DNA of 64,000 nucleotides from assembly GCA_900073065.1 (NCBI GenBank), contig FJOG01000002.1, positions 1,458,243-1,522,242 of the forward strand, read 5' to 3'. Positions 35,201-46,648 of the stretch are shown in pieces. The first letter of the stretch is position 1, and each line of letters opens with the position of its first letter. The stretch is from Phialocephala subalpina (taxonomy: Eukaryota; Ascomycota; Leotiomycetes; Helotiales; Mollisiaceae). Under the pieces are notes generated by a model that worked only from the letters and a program-made list of their open reading frames with translations, was not told the origin of the DNA and made no database searches. The translations under genes were made by a program, and so were the position numbers.

Positions 35201-38200
35201 ATGGACGAGTCGAAGAAAGGGAAAGCAATCAAGTCTGCTTTTGATAGCAGTACTTTTGAGAAGAGTGTCCAAATCCATGTGGATAGGAAAGTTGGGTCTG
35301 CAACAATCTCTCCTTCTGGACGAGACGTTGCCCTAGCATCGTAGGTCTCCATTATAAAGCATTGCTAGAACCATAACTCATCGCAGACTCTAGTAATGAT
35401 GGACTCGATATCATTGACCTCGACTCCCCTTGGAACCCTCCTCGCCATCTTCGTCATGGACTTCCCTGGCTTGTCGCAGATGTGCAATGGTCTCCATTCG
35501 CAGCTCGAGACTACTGGGTTGTCAGCACAGCAAATCAGAAGGCCCTAGTATGGAATCTGAATATGAATGAGGACGCCCCTCAAGGCGCCATCGAACATAC
35601 CCTTCACGGGCATACGAGAGCTATAACGGACATCAACTTTTCAGCCCATCATCCAGATATCCTTGCCACCTGTGCCGTGGATGGTTATGTTCATTGTTGG
35701 GATTTGAGGCGGCCTCGACAACCTGTGTTGACATTCTGCGACTGGTTTGCTGGTGCTACACAAGTCAAATACAATCGACAGGACTCTCATATCCTAGCTT
35801 CGTCTCACGATAGGTGGCTGAGGATCTGGGACGATCGTAAAGGAGCGGCACCTCTCAGGTCTATCAACGCCCACGAGTCCAAGATCTACGGTGTTGATTG
35901 GAACCGTACCAGAGGCACTGGGGTTGTGACATGTTCGTTGGACAAGACTATCAAGTTCTGGGATTATGGAAACGACCTCGACGAGCCAGAGCGCATCATA
36001 AGGACCGATTTTCCAGTCTGGCGAGCCCGGCATACCCCTTTCGGCTGGGGCCTCTTAGCTATGCCCCAAGATACCCCGGGTAACCTGCATCTCTTCGAGC
36101 GGCGACTGAAAAGCGGCGAAGACAAGGACTCATTTGCATCTCCGGTTACAGTATTTCCAGGCCATGGTGATCACAAAGTCAAAGAATTCTTATGGAGGGC
36201 CAGGGGCGGCATAACAGACGAAGGTGTCGACAATCGAGATTTCCAGCTTGTTTCCTGGGGCGAAGACAACCAATTACGCTTGCAACATGTCGACCCCGAA
36301 AGTCTTGCAGGTGTCGGCTACGTAAAAGGTAGCCAGGTCCACAAGAAATTGAATGTGACTCGGAAAGGTGCAGTGTACAAGACTTTCCGCACCGTGGAGA
36401 CTCCCTCCGCCGACAAGAAAGCTGCTACCATTACCGGTCCTCGTCCAGGAAGCTCAGGGCTGAAAGTAAGTGCCTTGAGTGCCGGAATGAAGAAAGTGCA
36501 TCTACCACATGTCGCGAGGACTCACATGATGATACGAGCGCCTGCAATGAAAGGCAAGGATAAGTCTTCTAAGCAGGACGATCAGAATCAGAAGCAAATC
36601 GACTGGATGAGTGGCATCAAAATTACAAAGCATGCAAATGGCGCTGTACTTCAGAAACGACCGACTTCGAGACGTTTGTCCCTGCTAAATCCAGAATTTG
36701 AGGAAGATGGCGAATGGGACTCGCCTGAAAATCTCCAGGATGAGATTATACGAATCCATGATCAGCTTCCCAAGATCACATTCGAAGATGTGAATATGGA
36801 TAAGAGAACAGTGGTTGCTTCGATGAATGGCCCATGGGGTGAGAGTGGCACCTCCATCTACATCAAAGTTACTATCTCATTTCCAGAGCAATATCCCGAG
36901 TCTAAAGCTCCCAGCTTCACCTTAGGTAAAACCTCATTGATGCCGGATGAAATCTATTCGAAGTTGAAAAGAGAGGTACAACAAATCGCAGCTGGGTTTG
37001 TATCTCGTCGACAGGGGTGTCTCGAAGCAACTCTTTGCTATCTTTTGGGAGAAGTCGATCTTGAGGCAAGTACTACTTTCTTCAAAGATGTTGACGACCT
37101 CGACGACATGGACGCTCTAGCAGATGAAAGTTCTAGTGATGATGAGGATGAGGATATCCCAGCCGGTGCCTCGGCGATGATGTCTCAGGAGCTTGATACG
37201 AGTGCTACGGAGAATATGTTGGCTCCTGGGAACCGTAATGCCAATGTACCACTTCCACGATTATGCGGCGCTCGATTTTCGCCCAGTGGTAAGCTCGCAT
37301 GCTTTTTCCCTCCAAAGGAGGATAAGGTCAAATCTCTTTTCGAGACTTTGGTATCAAAGAACAAAGATCGTTCGAGAGGAAAATCGCTTTTCGAGAGTTT
37401 TGGCCGCCTAAACAACAATACATCGCCGATTCCTCGCGGCAAAACGATGTCGCTGGTATCCGAAAGCAGGAGTGATTCAGAGGCCTCTGATGATTCTGAC
37501 GTATCAACCTCGAGCGACTCGGACTCCTCGCAATTCCGTATTGCAAGATTCCCAATGTCGGAATACTTCCGCCGTGCAGGTCGTCGCCCCTACCGAAAAG
37601 GCTCTCCAACTATCATGTCCCAGAGATCTAGTGCAGCGGGGACAGGAACTGGAACTGGTACCGGTACTGGGACAGGTGTAGGCAGGGCACGTTCCTTAAA
37701 GCCTAAGAATATCGTCTCACTTCATCTCATCAGTGATCTGCTGCCATCTAAAAAGGAGCTAGCGGAGGACTATGCGATCTTTGGGGATGGGCCAGATGTT
37801 TGTGAAATAAATGCTGCCGCCGCCGAGAAGCATGGCTACAAAGACTTGGCTGATGTCTGGAAATATGCTGGTATGTTGCTGCACAATGAAGTGCCGCTCG
37901 AGGTACTCGATCAATCTCATCGCCGTGAGCCAATTTTGGTCATAGCGAAAGATGTCATCAAACGAAATCGCAGCGACAGTGGCTCCGACAGTGGTGTGGA
38001 TCTCTCTTACGATGCTCAAGGCCGTCCGAACAACTTGTCAGGCAGAGTTAAATGGGGAACAAGTCCACTTGCAAAGCAGCTCATCAGCGACCTATTTGCG
38101 TACTTTGAGAGTCAGGCCGATGTTCAGATGCTCGCTATGCTGTCTTGTATATTCAGTGAGCCACTTGCGAAAGATGCAGCTTCGGTTGCAGGGTTCCACA

Positions 38201-39693
38201 TGACCCAGCCTCAGACTCCCTTGTCTATGAAGACACCGGCTTTCTCTCTCGATTACTTTCCCACGGATGCCGCAGCCTGGAGTATGTATCAAAAGACACC
38301 AATACACTCTGTCGCCTCAACACCAAAGTTCGGCCACCCCTCATCCGGTCTGTACGGCTCAGTGGGCTCTTCAAATGGCGCCTGGGGAAGCGATCCTGCA
38401 TCTGCTTCCTACTCTTGTGGCGAGACGCCTCCTTTGAGGTCGAATCGCGCTAGCTCTGAGCATCTAAATCAACACACGCAAAGTCTGTCAACATCTCCCG
38501 ATAACCCACGCAGTTTCCGTCGCGCCAATTCTGGAATTGCTTCCAGCTTTGCAGCAAGCTTATCTCGACCCTTCTCTATCACCGCGTCATCGTCTCCTCC
38601 AAATCCACCGCCGAACAGGAAGCGCCCGAGCCCCGTCGAAAATATGCTGAATTCGTTGGCACCAAGTACGATAACTTGGGGGAATACGACCGTTCTCGGA
38701 AGTGTCAGAGAGCAAGATTCTGTGGATAGGTCATCCATGTCAGATGACGAGGCATCAAAGGATGATTGGAAGCCTTCCATCTGCACTGGAATCAGCTTGG
38801 TGATCGAGAATCAAAACGCCTTCGACGATGAAGGCTGCATGAGCACGTCTTTACTGGATATCGGATACTCAGCACTCTATGCAAGCTATCGACGGACATA
38901 CGCAGAGATGCTGTATGCTTGGGGCCATTCCCTCGCTCGACTCGAGATCCTCAAATTCAACGGACTCAAAGACTACTTCACTCCGGAGCCAGATCATGAC
39001 GTCCCAGACAACAAGTCTTTCGCGGCTTCCATCCTTTCCAACGATTCTCGCAACTCGAATCACGATCCATCTCCTCCATCACCGATCATTTTAGGAAAGA
39101 AGGACCCTTTCCCTCTACCAGGAAGCGGCGATCAAGGACTCGATGTAGCTGGGTATTGTTTGAAGCACGAATCGCGGCTTGATCCATTGGTATCCAGTAC
39201 AGCTGGTGGAGCTGCAGGTCGATGCGAGAGATGCAAGACGATTCAACGTCAACTGCGCTGTACGATTTGCATGGAACCATTGAGTGCGCTCTTCGTGCCC
39301 TGCCTATCTTGTGGCTGCGCGACCCATGAAGAGTGCTTGTCAGATTACCATTCAGCTGGAAACACGGATTGCCCAGGTGGTTGCGATTGCGATTGCGGCG
39401 ATAAAGCAAGCGTCGGCGTTGTGGAAAGCTGGGAAGTCATGATGGGTGCGATAGAGCGTCTGAGAGCGTTGGATGCTAAACATGGCTCTAAAGTAAAAGA
39501 GAAGCAAGAAGCCTTGGAGGATTGGCATGGTGAAGGAAGGACCGAGTGGGAAGATATTAACTTTCCGGCGGCTGGACTTGGTAGAGGATACTCTACCTTG
39601 AGCAAGACATTGGGAGGAGTAAGGACTAGAGACTGGGGTCTTGCCGGAGGCAAACATAGGCCAAGTAGTCTCAGGAAAGAGGAGATCTTTTGA
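35201..39693 (+). CDS. WDR59/Mtc5 (Sea3)-like SEACAT/GATOR2 subunit: WD40-RWD-RING
   Basis: Exon 1 (35201-35340) joins exon 2 (35394-39693) across a 53-base intron ending CTCTAG, giving 1,479 residues. WD40 repeats fill roughly residues 50-300 (Asp-Gly-Tyr-Val-His-Cys-Trp-Asp, Asp-Lys-Thr-Ile-Lys-Phe-Trp-Asp). An RWD domain lies at about 497-602. A zinc RING-like domain sits at about 1322-1380 (Cys-x2-Cys, Cys-Thr-Ile-Cys, Cys-x2-Cys-Gly-Cys-x2-His). This order is that of WDR59/Mtc5, a vacuolar-membrane SEA-complex subunit that relieves inhibition of TORC1 in amino-acid signalling. Long Ser/Pro-rich linkers separate the domains; one carries a short Gly-Thr repeat coded by a GGNACN microsatellite near 37640-37680. 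The 4.3-kb second exon is fully open. Confidence 0.93.
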
Positions 39694-39834
39694 AGAATTT
39701 TGCATTGGCGGTGTTTGGAAAGGTTTTGGGCATGTGCATATTGTGTAACAAGTATGGGACGGAGGACAAGGGATCAGGTCCGCCGAAACGGCATGTGTTG
39801 TATATATCATAATGTCTTGAATATGAGAGAAGTT

Positions 39835-40429
39835 TCAGAAACCGGGGCAGTTGACATTGTCCTCGACGAAGGTCGGGTCTCGGATCATATCCGCGGTCGA
39901 CTCGGTAAATCTCACCCATTCATCTTCGAGAGGAATCGCCCTGCTTCTCACGAACAAAGGTCGGGGATCGGAATAGACTGGGGTGATGTCCCATCTCTTT
40001 TCAATATTCATTCTAGACACCCGCCTAAAATCTACTTGTATTCAGTACAAACATCGACAACTTCCAGGCATCACCAACACACAACAACAGGGCAGACCGC
40101 CTCTTCGGCATCCCCTACGCCCACACACAACCGTACACCTCGAACTTATCCTCAACCACGCCGGCTTCGACACCGAAATCGGCGAGTCGAAGCAGACCCT
40201 CTTCACGCTTGCCCAAGGCTTCGAACGCAGTCTTCCGGAAAGCGCCCGTCGAAATCTTGGGTACCTGGTAGAAAATCTCGTGCTTCAATGTCGAAATCTG
40301 AGGAGGAAAGGGGAACGGCTTGAGCATCCGCTTGTCTCGATGAATAATCCCAAGAGCCGTATTGATCTGGAACTTCTCGATGACGACAACGAAGCTTCCT
40401 TTTCGGGCTTCAGACAAAGAGGAGAACAT
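39835..40429 (-). CDS. unknown 156-residue protein
   Basis: Exons 40429-40137 and 40012-39835, joined by a 124-base intron (GTACGG donor, TCTAG acceptor), give 156 residues. Third codon positions strongly favour C and G, as in the clear genes here, so this strand is coding and the opposite open frame (39983-40450) is its shadow. The protein is mixed alpha/beta-looking with several Phe/Pro pairs; no family was recognised. It is convergent with the WDR59-like gene, only about 140 bases away. Confidence 0.65.
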
Positions 40430-40482
40430 GATGTGTTAGATGAAGATTAGGATGACGATAGGGATGGCATTGTTGATCGCTC

Positions 40483-40800
40483 ATGGGATGCAGACGATGC
40501 GGCTTCCGCACCTGTATCACATATCAGGTTGCATGGCACGATGGACAAACTTGCGGAGACTATGATCTTTGGAAGACAGAAAACGTTCACCGTGATGAAG
40601 AGAACGCAGCCTCTGAAACTGAGATACGTATGAGTATGAAACCGTGTCCATCTTGCATGGCTCCATCGGTGAAGATAAACGGGTGCGATCACGTCAAATG
40701 TAAGTTCTCCTTTGTTTTTAACAGCACGCTAGCTGACCTTCACTCAGGCGTAGCCCCTGCCTGCGGCTATGAGTTCTGTTGGGTGTGCCTTCGACCTTGA
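40483..40800 (+). pseudogene. RBR E3 ligase fragment 1 (IBR + RING2 only)
   Basis: The frame shows the end of an IBR domain (Trp-His-Asp-Gly-Gln-Thr-Cys ... Tyr) and a RING2 start (Lys-Pro-Cys-Pro-Ser-Cys, Gly-Cys-Asp-His-Val-Lys-Cys). After an intron (GTAAGT to TCAG) it gives Cys-Gly-Tyr-Glu-Phe-Cys-Trp-Val-Cys. RING1 and the N-terminus are missing; upstream DNA belongs to the neighbouring minus-strand gene. RBR ligases transfer ubiquitin through a RING2 cysteine. This is a truncated family copy. Confidence 0.7.
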
Positions 40801-40966
40801 GCAACATTTACACATGGTGTCTACCACAACGGAGCATAAACGACTATCATTAACATAATTTCTTTAGTATTTGAGGGCTTGTTATCATCGACACCCCAAA
40901 GCTATTGGTACCAGACCTAGTACGACTCGAGGGAGCACGTTCTAGTAAGAAATTTCTTTATTTCGC

Positions 40967-42112
40967 AGGGCGGAGATAGAATCTATCACGTCTGTTGATT
41001 ACTACGAACATTCGCGTTTCCCCCAAGCTATTGTCTGTAGATACGATACGCAACACTATACCTTCATACTAAAGAACGACATTGAGCCTTACATCCACTG
41101 GCTGCACGACGTCAACCTACTTCGCACCGACATTACATGCCCCTTTACGTTCTACAGCTTCGAGACTGGCCGGGGCTATGAGTTGGCAGATGAGAACGTG
41201 GGCGAGGTTGGAATACTCGTCTCCTCGGATGTCCCATCAAGCCCCTACCAACCTAATCAGACTTGCGAGGTCTGTTGAGAGGTTCTTTCGGGTGACCAAA
41301 TTCCGCAACACAGAATCACCTCATCTTGTACGCATGAACCGAAGTTATGTTTGATGTGCTTGCAAAGATTGATCGAGGCTCAGATTGATCTATCGGTGAT
41401 GTGTCCGGGTGTGACTTGCACAATAGAATTGAGCTTCGAGGAGATACGGAGATGGGCCTCTGCATGGTCATTTGAGAAGTAATCTGCTGTTCTTAAATCT
41501 CGCAAATTCTTTGGCAAGAGAACGAAAGGTTGACTGAGTATTAGGTACAACGGAAGGTTGTTTCGAGCATATCTGACGAAGGAACCCACTTTCATTTGGT
41601 GTTCGGCACCCAGATGTAATTCTGGACAATTGCACGAGGGTGAATGCCTGGAAATGACTTGCGTATCGTGCAAGTATAAAGTATGTACCCATCACAAACA
41701 TCCGTGGCACGTAGGCGAGACTTGCAAAGATTACGACATAAGAAGGCAAACTCAAACAAGACAAGACCAGTTGTCTATGCAGATGATCTTCCCAGAATGC
41801 AAGCCATGCCAAAAATGCGGCATCAAAATCCTGAAAGAAAAAGAGTGTGATAATTTCAGGCACAACGGACATTGTAAGTCCATCTTCAACTCTTCGATGC
41901 AATGCTGATGAAACTAGGGGGCTGTGGGCACGAATTCTGCTGGTTATGTAGAGTGCCTTAGAGAGATGTCCAGGCCAAGAGTTGGAAAGGTTATAAAGAA
42001 TACTGTCCTTACCACAACGAAAACGTGGCTACCGACGCTCCCATGTTTCCGGAATGGTACTTGGCAGGGAATACTGGGACTCCATATGCAAACATACAAT
42101 AGCTTGCAGGCC
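40967..42112 (+). pseudogene. RBR E3 ligase copy 2, nearly complete with stops
   Basis: A continuous frame from about 40967 codes an N-terminal domain, then RING1 (Thr-Cys-Glu-Val-Cys). TGA at 41276-41278 falls directly after RING1's second Cys; the frame then runs on through RING1. An intron (about 41476-41530, TATTAG acceptor) leads to the Tyr-Asn-Gly-Arg-Leu-Phe-Arg-Ala-Tyr-Leu block and an IBR (Trp-His-Val-Gly-Glu-Thr-Cys). A second intron leads to RING2 Cys-Gly-His-Glu-Phe-Cys-Trp-Leu-Cys. TAG at 41959-41961 follows, yet the frame stays open another 50 codons with Cys-Pro-Tyr-His. Two stops in an otherwise sound gene suggest a recent pseudogene or readthrough. Confidence 0.72.
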
Positions 42113-42599
42113 AGCTGTAGGCTGCCTTGTGTTTCATTTCTGTGGAAGTGCATGGCAGTGTCTGAAGCATGGATAGTGATTTTAGGGGCACACATTTCGC
42201 TCACTACTTGATTTCAATTCCAGTCCTGAACCCTCGTACCGTGGCTCTTTTTCAGGTCAGCCATATCTGATGTAGCTAATCTGATCAACAAGGTAGGCCA
42301 GTTTCTCTCATTGCTATTATAGGCGTTGAGCATCCGAAACTCGAGATCTACAGGTCTGAAATTCAGATCTAAAAGCACAAATGAAAATTTGTTGTTTTGA
42401 ATGTCTCACATCGGTGTGAAATTCCACTTCCGTCAACTCAAGAGTCCTGGTCATTCTAGTACATTAGCCGCTAGCACCTACTTCAAAGCCACCGAATGAA
42501 ACTTTCCTCCTCTGAGGTAAAGTAGCTCTAGCCCAAGCTCGTTCTAGGCTAAAAAATCCAGCTTAATCATAGTACTCCCGCAGTCACTGAGGATAGTCA
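42113..42599. other. no gene seen between opposed RBR copies
   Basis: 487 bases between the + copy and the - copy of the RBR family, with no open frame of note. Confidence 0.3.
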
Positions 42600-43635
42600 G
42601 GATTGTATTGGCAAATTCCTTTATGAGCTCTGTTTCCTCTCGCTCGAATTTCGACCATAGGTGCCAAACAACCCCAGCAGAACTCGTGTCCACAGTAACC
42701 TTTGTCAAGTCAGCTCGTATTCAAACGATGGCCCTGCAGAGGTGGATTCTTACACTTCATATCATTACTCCGGCTACACTTCTGTATAGGGACAATGCAC
42801 TTTGGTCAATTTGGTGTATTCTCAAGTATGAAGGTCGCTGACGTTTCTACCTTGGCTTCTGCATCCTGGATTCGTACTCTACGCAAGTCTCGTTGTCATG
42901 CCAGGCAACCTGATGAAATATGCACCTTTCGAAACTACACTCGATACACTCCATCTTGGCGTTGCTACTGCATTGCAGCTGTCCAGAGCAGTAGCGAGGA
43001 TCCAAATACCAGTGAAAGTCACGTTCAGTTTCGAGGAACCTCTGGAAAAGAAAAAAGTAGTACCTGGCTCCAGTCAGTAAGGGGACATTGAGAGTCATCG
43101 GCACTTGTAACTACTGATTCAACCTCTTCGAAGTTGCCCATTTGGACACATCTTTGAAAGTCATAGACTCCGGGCATGAGGGGCAGAGGAAATCGCTTAA
43201 ATGCCGGGCTTCAATCCATGAACGAAGACATCTTCAACAAATCTGGGCGTCGTGCTGGCTGGCAGGTGTGATCTTTTATTAGGGGAAACTGTCTCTTTTG
43301 AAGTTCCTCAAGCACACTTCGCATGTTTCAATCAGCGTCCTGTATGCAGCGGCTGAATTATACAACATGACTGCATTGCGAAGGATAGCTGGGACGGCTG
43401 CGATGGCCAAAAAGATGGGAAGAGAAGCCATCTCCGGGTTTTGTACGATGAAAATTTCGGGTCTACTGATAGCCAGAAGCGATGAGAGTGAGTTGAGTTG
43501 CCGGTGCCAGAACGATGCTCGAGAGTTATTTGACCAGAAGTCATGGGAAAGTTTCGCCTTATGTAGCTTCGCATATGGACTTACGAGACATTTTGAAGCG
43601 ATCTGTTTCAGATCAGCAGATGGATGAACTTTCAA
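42600..43635 (-). pseudogene. RBR E3 ligase copy 3, decayed
   Basis: Read on the minus strand, an N-terminal frame (43635-43279) ends in RING1's Cys-Glu-Val-Cys-Leu-Arg-Asn-Phe, then meets TAA TAA. RING1 continues as Gln-Ile-Cys-TGA-Arg-Cys-Leu-Arg-Ser-Trp-Ile-Glu-Ala-Arg, Leu-Cys-Pro-Ser-Cys-Pro and Phe-Lys-Asp-Val-Ser-Lys-Trp, then a TAG. The IBR follows at 43080-42850 (Val-Ala-Trp-His-Asp-Asn-Glu-Thr-Cys) and RING2 near 42630-42690 (Tyr-Cys-Gly-His-Glu-Phe-Cys-Trp-Gly-Cys). Domain order is intact but several stops and shifts break it. It faces copy 2, so the two could have arisen by inverted duplication. Confidence 0.68.
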
Positions 43636-43729
43636 TATTTTTGTTCCAGTCTATCAATATACCAGTAAATGATATTTCTCAACTTCTCTTCCGGCACCGT
43701 CCCATCTTCCCCCTATCCCTCGCTAAAGA

Positions 43730-44450
43730 ATAACACTTCACTTTTCTCTCACCCCGTCTTCCTCCAATCTTCGCAATTGTCATCATAGATGGGAAATTCT
43801 CTGCATCGATATGTACCTCTAAAGTCTTGACATGCTTGCGATCTGTTAAAATGTGGTCAACAAAACAGTTTCGCCAATATGATCACGTGCTTATCTTCTG
43901 TAGCAATACGAATAAAGAGAGTTGACTAAAAAGTTGAGACGAGACATCGACTTACTTGGCAGATTCCAAAACAACCCATCAGGTCCAACAAAAGCGCTCA
44001 AAGCTTCAGTCGTATACCCTTTCTTCCAGTACTCATGATGCAGCATGTACGCTATCTCGGTACCATCGCTGATGGTACCACACCAACAAATCATTCTCAG
44101 CTTGTTGTCCTCTTCCTCTTCCCCTCCTTCCTCTTCCCCTCCTTCCTCACTCTCACCCAATCTCTGAGTGTCGAATTCTGGTTTCAGAATAATGGCGAAC
44201 TTATCAATATTCGGATTCGTGGATGAGAAAGACTGCTTCTGCCATATCCTCGACTCTTCTAGATTCTTCATCGGAAGTAGAAGACTAGTTCTGAATCAGC
44301 CGCTGTTTGATCTTTTCTTGAAAGTGAGAGTATAGAAGAGAACTTACGACCAAATGAGGTTCTTCTCTGAAAACTAGATGGTATGGGAGTCAAGCAGACG
44401 CTTCTCGGACATCCGCTCTAACCATAGGCGAGGTGTTTCTGCCTCGTAAC
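43730..44450 (-). pseudogene. GNAT acetyltransferase copy A, decayed
   Basis: This copy aligns exon by exon with the two intact neighbours. The N-terminal Glu-Thr-Pro-Arg-Leu-Trp-Leu-Glu helix has no ATG. Exon 1 has TAG at 44374-44376 exactly where copy B has Gln (CAG), then Leu-Ile-Trp-Ser and the conserved donor. The middle exon keeps Tyr-Met-Leu-His-His-Glu-Tyr-Trp-Lys-Lys-Gly-Tyr-Thr-Thr-Glu-Ala (acetyl-CoA site) with a Glu-rich insert. The last exon near 43850 retains a degraded Asp-Ala-Glu-Asn match to Asp-Pro-Glu-Asn. Confidence 0.72.
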
Positions 44451-44901
44451 CCAAGTATTTTCTCCGACTTCGTCAATATGATCGTGAATTAAGCACTTGA
44501 AGAGAGAGCATAGAAGATTAACATGCATGATATACTGTCTGAACTCCACTCGAAGGGTTTCGAAGGACACTTGCTCCGCAGGTTCGGGCTTCTGAGGGGT
44601 CAAATTCTTGAATTTAAGGTACTGCCTCGAAAAATCAAAGGGGCTCGAGTTGATGTAGCTAATCAATCGCTCTCGTTCTCCCAAGAGTGCGCTTTGGAAA
44701 GTTTAATTTTGAGTCAAGACGGTAATGAAAGACAAGACATGAGCTTACCTGCTTTGCATAACCGAACTCGGTATCCGTACGAGTTTTAGTTCCATGTCCC
44801 TCAATCATCAGAACAACTTAATTGGAAACTTGTTCTATTACAGTTGGAACTTCAAACCCTTGGATAGTAAAGTGTCAAACTTTTTCCAGATCAGAATGAT
44901 G
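44451..44901. other. spacer between GNAT copies
   Basis: 450 bases with short frames on both strands and no match to the neighbouring family. No gene assigned. Confidence 0.3.
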
Positions 44902-45623
44902 CTAGTACATGTTCTCCGTTCCAGGTCGAAACAGGTAAAATCCCTGCAAATCGCTCATGACTCCCTTGCCCAAGTACGCCCGCGAGTGCCGATTTTTGAG
45001 CAGGATGCTTTTCCGAAACCCAGCCTTCGTCAGAACATTCACGCTTGCCTTATTCTCTGGGTCCGCGTATGCCTTGAGTTCATTGTACTTCTTGTTGGCT
45101 GGAACACAATTAACACTGTCCCACCGTACAAAGTCTGGTAAGAACATCTCACCTTCAGAAGCCCAAAACATCCCAAGCATCGTTTTCAGCGCTTCACTCA
45201 TATATCCCTTCCCCCAGTAATCAGGATGCAACTTATACCCAATTTCCTGCTCCCTCACAATCCCAATGATGCCAATCATCTTTGGCTTTCCCTCTTTCCC
45301 TCCCTCCTCTCCATCTTTACCCTCAGAACCCTTCAACAATATCGCCCAGCGTTGATTCCAAGGCTGTTCCGGAGTAGGCTGTCTCTCGCGAAGATGCTGG
45401 AGCGTCTCTTCAAGACTTGCCTCCGGTAAATTTTGCCTGAGGTATATTGTGAGATGGGAGAGATGAAAGAGAGAATAAAGCGAGGAAGAAGGAGAGGAGG
45501 GACTTACGACCACATCATTGCAAGCGGATTGCTTTGAATGGCATGGTAGCCTTCTAGATGTTCCTCGCTCAGACATTGAAGCCAGAGACGCTCGGATTCG
45601 GCGGCGTAGATTGAGGTTCCCAT
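44902..45623 (-). CDS. GNAT N-acetyltransferase copy B (RimJ/RimL-like)
   Basis: Exons 45623-45508, 45436-45153 and 45098-44902 give 198 residues. Leu-His-Pro-Asp-Tyr-Trp-Gly-Lys-Gly-Tyr-Met-Ser-Glu-Ala is the acetyl-CoA pyrophosphate loop, and Ala-Asp-Pro-Glu-Asn-Lys-Ala-Ser ... Gly-Phe is the C-terminal GNAT signature of the RimJ/RimL class. The second intron (54 bases) is length-neutral for the frame, so a retained-intron form with 18 extra residues is also open; homology to copy C favours splicing. The substrate is unknown; family members acetylate N-terminal amines or small molecules. Intact. Confidence 0.85.
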
Positions 45624-45933
45624 TCTGAAAATCAACGAAAGTCCTCTCTGGAGACTTTGAAAGGAAGGAAGAGAGAGAGAGAGAGATGGTTTAAGTTGTC
45701 CTGAGGCTTTTATGTAACTTTGTTCTGCCTGTCATTGGAATCTGGACCGAGTCACGGAAGTGAGTCACGTAGCGCAGTCACGTGGATCTGACACGGCATT
45801 GATGCAACTGCAGGAACCCGGCAGACATCTGAAAAAGGAAGGAGCGATTGAGATAAGATCAGAACTCTAATGACTCGACATTGTGGAAGGGGAATGTGTC
45901 CAAGAATGTTGAAATTGGAAAGTACAAAAAGCT

Positions 45934-46648
45934 TCATGGTTTTGGTCGCTCTAAATGCCACTTGAAAGCCGGCCACCACCTCAATTCTTTCGTTTCCGTA
46001 TCCGGTGCCTCATAAGCCTCCTCAATCAGCTCTTCCTTCGTGAAACCAGACTTCTCAAGTACCCTGGCACTGGCAGTGTTCTCAGGATCCGTGTAGGCAA
46101 TAATCATATCCCTCTTTTCCCCTGAAGCTCCTCCCACTTCGTGATGTTAGCACCAAAGCCTCGCCAAAACAACAAAGCGACACTAGACGTAAGAGAAAAC
46201 ATACCTCTCTCATTCCAATAATAACGACAAAACAACTTCACTGCCTCGGGAGCATACCCGTTCCCCCAGTACTCCGGCGTAACACTATACCCAACCTCCA
46301 CCGCCTTCCCATCCGCACCGATCCTCGGAATCCCACAAGAGCCAACCATTTTTGGCTTTCCACTCTCGTCTTCTGATCCTCGAAGCAAGATAGCGTAAAG
46401 CTCCTTATGAGGTTGCTCGGCTGAAGGGAGATGCCTGGCAATCATGTGGGCCCTGGATTCTTCGATTGTCTTTGCTGGTTCGCGATGGCTGCTCAATTTT
46501 TTTAAATCCCGTTTTTGGACAGGGGAATAAATACTTACAGGAATTTCATGGTTTTCGGGTTGGAATGGGAGGCGTGGTAGCCTTCTAGATGCAAGTCCAC
46601 AGATAGAGGCTGGAGTCCGAGCCGTTCGGACTCGGCTACGTATTTCAT
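45934..46648 (-). CDS. GNAT N-acetyltransferase copy C (RimJ/RimL-like)
   Basis: Exons 46648-46539, 46491-46205 and 46121-45934 (introns of 47 and 83 bases at the same positions as copy B) encode 194 residues. The acetyl-CoA loop reads Val-Thr-Pro-Glu-Tyr-Trp-Gly-Asn-Gly-Tyr-Ala-Pro-Glu-Ala, and the signature Thr-Asp-Pro-Glu-Asn-Thr-Ala-Ser-Ala-Arg-Val-Leu-Glu-Lys-Ser-Gly-Phe is clear. Intron positions and exon-1 similarity show that A, B and C arose by tandem duplication. Intact; substrate unknown. Confidence 0.87.

Noticed and set aside
39983..40450. 155-codon + frame opposite the minus-strand unknown gene
   Set aside because: The minus strand shows codon bias and a phase-consistent intron; the + frame is its mirror.
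599..44376. Nuclear stop-codon reassignment as the cause of in-frame TAG/TGA
   Set aside because: Other genes here end properly at TAG (MYND gene, 20063 gene, GNAT B) and TGA (C2H2, M20, hydantoinase), and many genes have no internal stops.
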